Origin: Agrostemma githago
Lineage: Eukaryota > Streptophyta > Magnoliopsida > Caryophyllales > Caryophyllaceae
Reading direction: 5' to 3'
DNA: 64,000 bases
Assembly: GCA_958450325.1 (NCBI GenBank)
Contig: OY288242.1
Coordinates: 1,736,001-1,800,000, forward strand
Positions within the stretch are counted from its first letter, which is position 1. Each line of letters opens with the position of its first letter. A program made the translations under genes and the position numbers. The notes under the pieces are model-generated. The model ran no database searches and was not told where the DNA came from. It saw only the letters and a program-made list of their open reading frames with translations. Positions 57,531 to 64,000 of the stretch are shown one piece after another.

Positions 57531-58544
57531 TAACCAAACTTCATGTTATCGAGTTGCACCAATTGCAGAAGCATTGCTGATATGACAGGCTTATCACTGC
57601 TAATATTACTTCCGGCAACTGCACCATGTTCTTGTGTTGCACTAAGATGATGATTATTGGTTCTCACAAGTCATAATCATGCAAGGTTATCGAGTTTGGT
57701 TGGCGCTTTTAATGGTACTGGGTGATTATATCGAGTTTGGTTGGCGCATTCTGGGCTCAAGTGACTTCTGAAACCTGCAAGTTGGAGGACTTTCGGCTAA
57801 ATGATCATCTATAGAAAAGTAGAGATGTATAATTCTCATGATGTACATAATGCCGTTGGTTCTGCTACAATGCACAGAGGCTCTCACATTTGAACTTTCA
57901 TGTACTCCACAAGTTGTACAGAATTTTAGCTTTAATAGACTAGATAGATGCTTGAAGCCATAATTGCAAGCAAAGCAAAAATATTTCCTGCATAATGCCC
58001 TGTATTTTATTTATTTTTTTCCGACTGAAGTGGGTTTAATAGAATTGAACTGACGAGCTGGTTGGAGTTGAAATTGAGTGGAATAATTGGCCTAAAAAAA
58101 CAGGCACATTATTTCGACTCCAAAGTAGTTTGATTTTGTAGGCGTGTTTAAATTTATACGGTGTCGTTCTAGCTTGAATTTAACTGATTGTTCATTTGAA
58201 CCATTTCAGTATCTCTTCACGATGGTCTTCCACGTTAGTTTTACGTTATTGTTTAGCACTTAAGCTCGATAGAATTGATAAATTGTAGGTTCATCAATCT
58301 CAACAGACTTCTAATTGAGTAACTCGAGTTGATATTGTTGGCTGTTACGAGAGTGTATGCCATGTTTACAGAATTTTCTCGTAACACACACCGTATAGGA
58401 TACTTGATTGATTATATTACAGTCCGTACATACTCCCGTATATAGCAAACGTACACTAAAAACAGTAAAACATGCATGCATGCAGCTGGCTAGCTTACTA
58501 GCTAGTTAGACTAGAAAGAGGAGATCATAGAAGAAAGAGTCCAT
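57531..58544. other. APC1 3' flank and convergent intergenic region
   Basis: Contains the APC1 3' UTR and, at the right edge, the 3' flank of the minus-strand Em gene. A TGCATGCATGCAGCTGGCTA stretch (about 58471) is notable. No coding frame. Confidence 0.5.
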
Positions 58545-58838
58545 TCAGGTGTTGGTAGTACGGAAATCCGGATCGTCATCCAAGTCATCGGTGTCCTTAT
58601 TATTATCATCCTGAGTTCCGGCAGCACGGTTTCCGGTGCTGTGTCCACCTTTACGACCCATGTCTTGATAGCCTTGTGTGCCTAACTGCTCCTTCCTTGT
58701 CTGTCCTCCTCTACTCCTTCCTTGGGCAAGGTGTTGTTGGGCTTCGAGGCTGTGACCTCCGGTGCCGCCCGGTACGACGGTCTCACCCTGCCTTGCCCTC
58801 TCATCCAGCTCCTGCTTCTTCTCTTGCTCTCTCGACAT
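58545..58838 (-). CDS. Em-like group 1 LEA protein
   Basis: Single-exon minus-strand ORF of 97 aa. The N-terminal block contains LDERARQGETVVPGGTGG and SLEAQQHLAQGRSRGGQTRK; one copy of the 20-residue group 1 motif follows (GGQTRKEQLGTQGYQDMGRK). The C-terminus is acidic (DDNNKDTDDLDDDPDF). Very hydrophilic, no Cys or signal peptide, cytosolic or nuclear. Known role of Em proteins: water binding and protection in late seed maturation. The length is typical for plants with one repeat. Em genes usually have one intron; here the frame is uninterrupted. Upstream motifs (TATA, RY, ACGT core) fit ABA/ABI3-type seed control. Confidence 0.95.
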   Translation of the reverse strand: MSREQEKKQELDERARQGETVVPGGTGGHSLEAQQHLAQGRSRGGQTRKEQLGTQGYQDMGRKGGHSTGNRAAGTQDDNNKDTDDLDDDPDFRTTNT

Positions 58839-58929
58839 TACTCTCTTCTCTTCTCTTTCTACTTATCTTCTACGTATAGCATGCACTACTGTAACTGTAG
58901 TACTTACGTAAGAAGAAGATACGAAGTAG

Positions 58930-59060
58930 TATATATACTAGTGATGCATGATGAACTAAGGTTATTTTATAGGTAGAGATGAGTCATGAGTATGCAGCTA
59001 TTGGGTTGTGCAAATGGAGACGCGTAGGCGTAGCTCCTCCATGCAATCACACCACGTATC
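58930..59060 (-). promoter_or_regulatory. Seed-type promoter of the Em gene
   Basis: On the minus strand: TATATATA at 58930-58937 (about 92 bp before the ATG), CATGCATC at 58943-58950 (RY type), a second CATGCA-core at 59040-59045, and GATACGTGGT at 59051-59060 (ABRE-type ACGTGG). RY plus ABRE is the combination bound by ABI3/FUS3 and bZIP factors in seed genes. Binding is inferred. Confidence 0.65.
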
Positions 59061-59100
59061 CGTATGTAAGGCTTCCAATGTCACACACTAAAGTAAATAA

Positions 59101-59297
59101 TACTCCTTCCCTTCGAGTTTAACCTAGGTTTCCCTGGAGTTTTGGGAGAAAAATAAGAAGGTATGAATATGTAACTCAAAAAATGAAAGAGAAAAGAAGA
59201 GAAATAAATGAATAAATATGAGTCATATATTAATTAAAAAAGAAAGAGGGAAAAAAGAATTACTCAGAAAAAATACAAGGCAGACTCAAACGAAGTA
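59101..59297. mobile_element. Stowaway-like MITE, 197 bp
   Basis: Ends TACTCCTTCCCTTCGAGTTT and AGACTCAAACGAAGTA form imperfect inverted repeats. Confidence 0.6.
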
Positions 59298-60403
59298 ATC
59301 TGTAGAAGATAAACTCGACCTACGACATGCATATCCTACCTAGCTAGGTGGTCCTTATCTCATCATCTACTGGATAAACGCCAAATTACATGTATTTCCT
59401 CTGTCCCATTAAGATTGTCGCCCATATTTTTTTGGGTAGGTTCTTAAAAATCGATTCATTTATCAAGTTTTTTTAGTTTATCTTTTTTACAACTTCGTTT
59501 CAATCAAGTTAAAGTATTTATCATTTTATTATTTCTGTTGAGAATTAACTTCTAAACCCAAATAGTTACATGTGAGTCCCACACGGATGGAGAATGAAAG
59601 ATGATCCACCATGTAAGTCAAGGGGTTACTCCCTCTATTGCCAATTGGTTTTGGTTTTAGAGTGGAACTCTCTTATCTTGCGGAATGGACTCTTTCCAAC
59701 TCTCGGGTATGACCCAGGCCCGTTATGAAATTTCACAATTTCATCAACTCTTAAAAGGGAGTCGTATGGTTTATACTCCAATCACCACACAAATTTCTTA
59801 ACTTGTGTGCTACATTAAATGGGGTGATCTTTTTGGGACTGTGCGAGAAAATATGGATGAGAGGGTCGAGTTTACTAAGATTGCAGTGCAGATCTTCTAT
59901 TTCATTTTTCGTGTTTCATTATTTCTCTTTGCAACACTTCATCACTAGTTATATCACATAAATAATCACTATTTTGTCAATTAAAAGATGATTTGTCGCA
60001 TAATTAAAACTATAGATTCCGAGATGTGACATAAAAATAGGATACACGATGTAATCAATGGTTAAGATTGAAAGTGTAAAAGAATTGATACTATGAATAT
60101 TGAATATGTAGAGTGAATGGACATGGTATGGAAGACTTGCTCTATGTAATACAACTCCGTACTACATACGTACGAGTCAAGTTTTGTGAATGGAAACTTT
60201 GACCCTACATACTAATTAATTTAGCCAGCCGCAATCGTTCAGGACAAGATGAAGTGAATTATTCCGTACGCACATGCAAATCATGTAATTGCTCACATCA
60301 CGACATATACAACCAAGAAATAAAGAAGTGGATTACGATACTAGACAATCTAATTTACGCATTTTACCACATTTTGTAAACGAAAAATGACGTACATGTG
60401 GTA
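59298..60403. other. Intergenic region, Em to PP2C
   Basis: AT-rich. A lone CCTCTGTCCCATTAAGATTG (59397) resembles a MITE end without a partner. No gene supported. Confidence 0.45.
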
Positions 60404-60620
60404 TACTCCCTCCGTCGAATTCAAAGGATACGCTTCCTTTTTAGATACTATTCACAATTCAAAAGAATTGTATTAATGATCCCGACAATCTATAAGAAAA
60501 AATATAATCATTTGAGATCTTGTTTTGTTAATGTAAAAATGAAAGATGTTGACAGTATAAAATATGTCTCAACAAATGTGAAAAAGCAAACGTATCCTTT
60601 GAATTTAAACGGAGGGTGTA
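60404..60620. mobile_element. Stowaway-like MITE upstream of the PP2C gene
   Basis: Ends TACTCCCTCCGTCGAATTCA and GAATTTAAACGGAGGGTGTA are inverted; AAAGGATACG pairs with CGTATCCTTT inside. 217 bp, about 210 bp before the TATA box. Confidence 0.9.
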
Positions 60621-60831
60621 CCAGATATAATCAAAATCACGTACATGAAAATGGGAGCGGAACACTTTTTTGGACCAATCCATATCATACCATGCATACG
60701 CCGATTTGTTCAACTTTGGAAACATGACTTGCCCAAGTTTTTTTTTATTAAAAAAATAGTTCACAACACAAGTCTTTCACCAGCTTAAGTGCTAAGCTAA
60801 CTTTTGAACTTTCAACATACACCTCACTCCC

Positions 60832-60841
60832 TATATATATA
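60832..60841 (+). promoter_or_regulatory. TATA box of the PP2C gene
   Basis: TATATATATA; transcription would start near 60865, which makes the ATG at 60951 preferable to those at 60804 and 60864. Confidence 0.65.
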
Positions 60842-60950
60842 CACCTTACATACATTTATAAAAATGGAAAGAAACAATCAAACTAAGATTCATACATCAA
60901 CCAAAATACAAGATTCATACTACAAGTTAGTTAGTAAAACGGAAAGAAAA

Positions 60951-62421
60951 ATGAGTTGTTCGATTGCAGTATCAAATAATGTTTGTCATTCCACGTTTTC
61001 AACGTCCAACTCCAACACTTGGGTAAATGTTGATAGTTCTAGTAACAATTTCTCTGATCAGCATCCTCTAAATAACTTGATGGTGAAGTTTGAGCAACAG
61101 GTCGATACAATGATCTCGACCACAAATCATCGTCATATACCATTGATGAAGAGAAGACGACCATCGAAAATAAGTATTCCGGTGTCCAATTTGAGTCATT
61201 TGGTAGATAATATTGGTGCAAAATCAAGTAGTGATAATGATGAGTTACTAGAAATTGAGGTTGAAGGTGACGGGTATGGTGTCTTTTGCAAGAAGGGCAA
61301 GTCTAGGACACACTTGGAAGATCGATATTCTGCAATTCTTAACACGATTCCTGGTCATACTACTAAGCAGGTAACGTACGAGTGCGTGCCTATATATGCA
61401 TTCATAACACGTGTAGACACCAAAATTTTATATAAATGAATAATGCTACATACCCTCGTGCATGCACGCAGGCTTTCTTTGGGATATTTGACGGGCATGG
61501 AGGAGCAAGGGCAGCGGAATTCACAGCGAAAAGACTAGGACGCAAGATACTGGAGAATGTAGGCAGCAGAAAAAACGCAAAGAACGAAGAAGGAAAATGT
61601 AAGAAAGCGACGATAGAGGATGATATAAGAGGTTGCTTCTTAGAAGTCGATAAGGAGTTTATAAGTAGTAGTAGCAGTAGTAGTGATAATGCTACTGATC
61701 ATTCGAGTGGTGGCACTTGTTGCATCACTGCATTTATAGAAGGAGGCACCTTGATGGTCTCCAATTTGGGTGACTGTCGCGCTGTTATAAGCCGAGGTGG
61801 CGTGGCTGAGCCCCTCTCTGTCGATCATACTCCTGCCAGACACGACGAGAAACTCAGGATTCAATCCAAGGTACTCACGAAATACTCTATAATATTTAAA
61901 ATAATGCGTGATCTGAATCTGCGTGGTATAACTTGATGGATGGATGGATGCAGGGTGGTTATGTAGACGAATGTAGCGGGGTGTGGAGAGTACAGGGTAC
62001 GCTGGGAGTGTCGAGAGCAATTGGAGACGGAGGTTTAAAGCAATGGGTAATAGCAGAGCCTGAAACAAAGACGATGAGCATTCAACCTGATTGCGACTTT
62101 CTAATTTTAGCTTCAGATGGCCTATGGGACAAGGTACTTACATTTGCACATTACATAATTTACAGTCAATGCATATATCTAAGCAAGATTCTAGTTCAGA
62201 TGGTAAATTAATTAATGTAATTTCCGTCAGCTGATGCATGCAATGGCTATTGGTATCTGCAGGTGACAAATCAAGAAGCAGTGGATGTGGTTGTCCCCCT
62301 TTGTACAGCAACAGCTAATGCTGCTGGTGCGTGTAGAAAGCTAGTGGAGTTGTCGATGAGTAGGGGTTCAAACGATGATACAAGTGTATTGATCATTCAT
62401 CTCGCTCCATTTCTCTCCTAG
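60951..62421 (+). CDS. Protein phosphatase 2C, AP2C (MAPK phosphatase) type
   Basis: Four exons: 60951-61370, 61472-61870, 61954-62133, 62263-62421; GT-AG introns, phase 0, 385 aa. The start MSCSIAV matches the usual start of AP2C proteins. After a Ser/Asn-rich N-terminus, LMKRRRPSKISIPV (about aa 63-76) fits a MAPK-docking (KIM) motif. The PP2C domain follows: GYGVFCKKGKSRTHLEDRYS, FFGIFDGHGGARAAEF, SGGTCCITAFIEGG, VSNLGDCRAVISRGG, VDHTPARHDEK, GTLGVSRAIGD, FLILASDGLWDK, SRGSNDDTSV, covering the Mn/Mg-binding aspartates. Family role: Ser/Thr phosphatases of this clade inactivate stress MAP kinases such as MPK4/MPK6. Odd: a seven-serine run (about aa 208-214) in the domain, and LEDR instead of the common MEDR. 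Confidence 0.95.
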
Positions 62422-62559
62422 GCATTACCCGGGTGAACAAAATTGGATATCCGATCCTATAGGAAAGTATTGTAGTATTAAACCCCGGGGCCCAAACCAT
62501 TCATACACAACCGTTGTACATTACTAGTACTATGTAAGTAGGCCCATTTGAAATAGTTG

Positions 62560-62819
62560 TACTCCCTCCCATTCATTTGATTCTTTACGTTAGCTTTATC
62601 ACACTTGTCAATGCACGTTTTGTTTTGTTTATATCGTTATTTATAAATTATTAAAAATCGTAAAAGTTTGATATTCTTAATGTACTCATTAAGACGATTA
62701 AAACAAGATCTCACCTGATTATGTTTTTAAGTTATACACTTGAAGTTATAATAGAGATTCTCCACCCATGAATAGTGCCAAAAAGTAAACGTAAATAAAC
62801 AAATGAATCGGAGGGAATA
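62560..62819. mobile_element. Stowaway-like MITE 3' of the PP2C gene
   Basis: Ends TACTCCCTCCCATTCATTTG and CAAATGAATCGGAGGGAATA. Same family as 14956-15224 (GATTCTTTACGTTAG, CACACTTGTCAATGCACG). Confidence 0.9.
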
Positions 62820-64000
62820 CTTATTAAATCATGATTATTAATTCATTATCATGATTCATGAAATATAAATTCTGGTGTGTGACGAAAATATTTGTCATAA
62901 ATATTATAATGGGTCAAGTATTTACTTATTTTAATAAAAACAATCGTTTTCCTTTGAATAATATTTTATCACGCACCGTCCAGTTAAATGGAAAATTTGT
63001 GACACTTTATAACGATTGAACTAAGAATCCATCACAACTTGAGCCAAAAATATTTAGAAATATTTTAGAATTAAGCTAACTTGAGGGTCAAGCACAAACT
63101 ATTTCAATGATTATTTCACAATATTTACGCCCATGTAATACTTTGATAGTTTGATTATTACATATATAATTGCTTTGGAAAGTTTTTCAAAATTCGGGTT
63201 ACGGGACATACAGCTATATATTAGGTCAGCAGACTCATGCATCTCAACATTCAGACACCTCATGTCAACGACTTTCCACGATTTTTAACCTAATTTTCTC
63301 TATAAATATCACGCTTTTTGACACATAATTGATATCAAAAAATGGAGAAAACCTAAGGCAGATTGATATGGGTTAAGTCGTCTCACCCAATCAAGAAAAA
63401 CCTAATGCTACTAATAAGAAGATAGCGGCAAGCAAGGTATCGAATCCACAGGGAAACAGTTAAATTCGTCCAATAGCTATGGCGATTCTAAAATGCTCTA
63501 AACGATTGATTGATGGAAAATATATAACAGACTACTAAAAATATGATAATAAATAATCGAATCTAACAATGAGATGAAAACTAAGGTCACGGGTTCACGA
63601 TAGATGTTCAACAATTATGCGACAATAATAATAAACACATACACATGCTAGTCGGCTATAGCACGTTCTCTCGAATCGTGTCAACCTAGGAAGGATCTAA
63701 CGGGCTCTCGCAACTTATTAGACTCCCTACCAAATCACGCGTGATCTAATCCTAATTCGGCTTTCGCACAAGAACTAGAATTTCCCAAACAGATTAAAAT
63801 GTTGTGGCCTTTAACAAATTAATCGACAAATAAAACATGCGAAAATGGTACTAGCATAATTATAAATTTAGTATCGAAGTAGCATAACCGTATAATAATC
63901 CATCGATCCCCCTCGACCCTAGCGAGAAAATTAGCTACGCATGATGATTACGAAACAACAAATCGCATACATATAATTCATGATAAAAAGTGAAGCAAAT
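62820..64000. other. Repeat-like right edge, no gene supported
   Basis: At 62870-63060 words such as GTGTGACG and GGGTCAAGTA resemble the foldback family at 29175. From about 63330 to the end the sequence (AGCGGCAAGCAAGGTATCGA, CCACAGGGAAAC) looks like part of a larger dispersed repeat that continues beyond the window. Not classified. Confidence 0.4.

Noticed and set aside
63330..64000. Possible start of another LTR element at the right edge
   Set aside because: The sequence looks repetitive, but no TG...CA end, primer site or coding domain is visible before the window stops.
1..64000. CRISPR arrays, bacterial operons, defence systems or riboswitches
   Set aside because: None seen. The gene structure is eukaryotic throughout, and the only regular repeats are transposon-associated.

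Overview
This is plant nuclear DNA, very likely from a eudicot. It is AT-rich and has multi-exon genes with GT-AG introns. The recognisable genes are plant-specific: a TBL xylan O-acetyltransferase-like protein, a GH9 endoglucanase, an Em/LEA protein and a MAPK-docking PP2C. Plant LTR retrotransposons, a CACTA element, a LINE and many small MITEs are also present. An Amaranthaceae/Caryophyllales origin is only a guess, from the abundance of a TACGGAGTA-type word.

Layout: (1) 1-1313 is the 3' part of a TBL gene (+). (2) 2501-13229 is a three-layer transposon nest: a deleted Ty1/copia element (-), interrupted in its RNase H by a CACTA element (2995-10344), itself interrupted by a 3.5-kb solo LTR (3059-6578). 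(3) 13230-14712 is intergenic DNA with two small inverted-repeat elements. (4) 14713-18547 is a six-exon GH9 endo-beta-1,4-glucanase (+) whose introns hold four Stowaway-like MITEs and a hAT-like MITE. (5) 18786-29164 is a second three-layer nest: a 5'-truncated L1-type LINE (-) with a 17-bp target duplication, containing a Tat-like Ty3/gypsy element (19464-28885, -), which contains a 2.0-kb solo LTR (25184-27211). (6) 29165-32212 holds a foldback element and a decayed RPA70-like OB-fold gene (-). (7) 32213-57530 is a complete 37-exon gene for anaphase-promoting complex subunit 1 (+). (8) 58545-58838 is an Em-type group 1 LEA gene (-) with seed-type promoter motifs. (9) 60951-62421 is a four-exon AP2C-type PP2C phosphatase (+) with a MAPK-docking motif. 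(10) 62422-64000 holds repeats only.

The host genes are unrelated single genes: cell wall acetylation, cell wall glucan hydrolysis, cell-cycle ubiquitination, seed desiccation tolerance and stress or MAPK signalling. About 21 kb of the window belongs to the two nests, and target duplications at four of the six insertions let the order of events be read directly. I found no convincing previously undescribed cellular system. The most informative unusual structures are the two parallel nests, an intron-containing antisense ORF in the Tat-like element, a CACTA element that lost its transposase core, and an over-represented orphan 9-mer.
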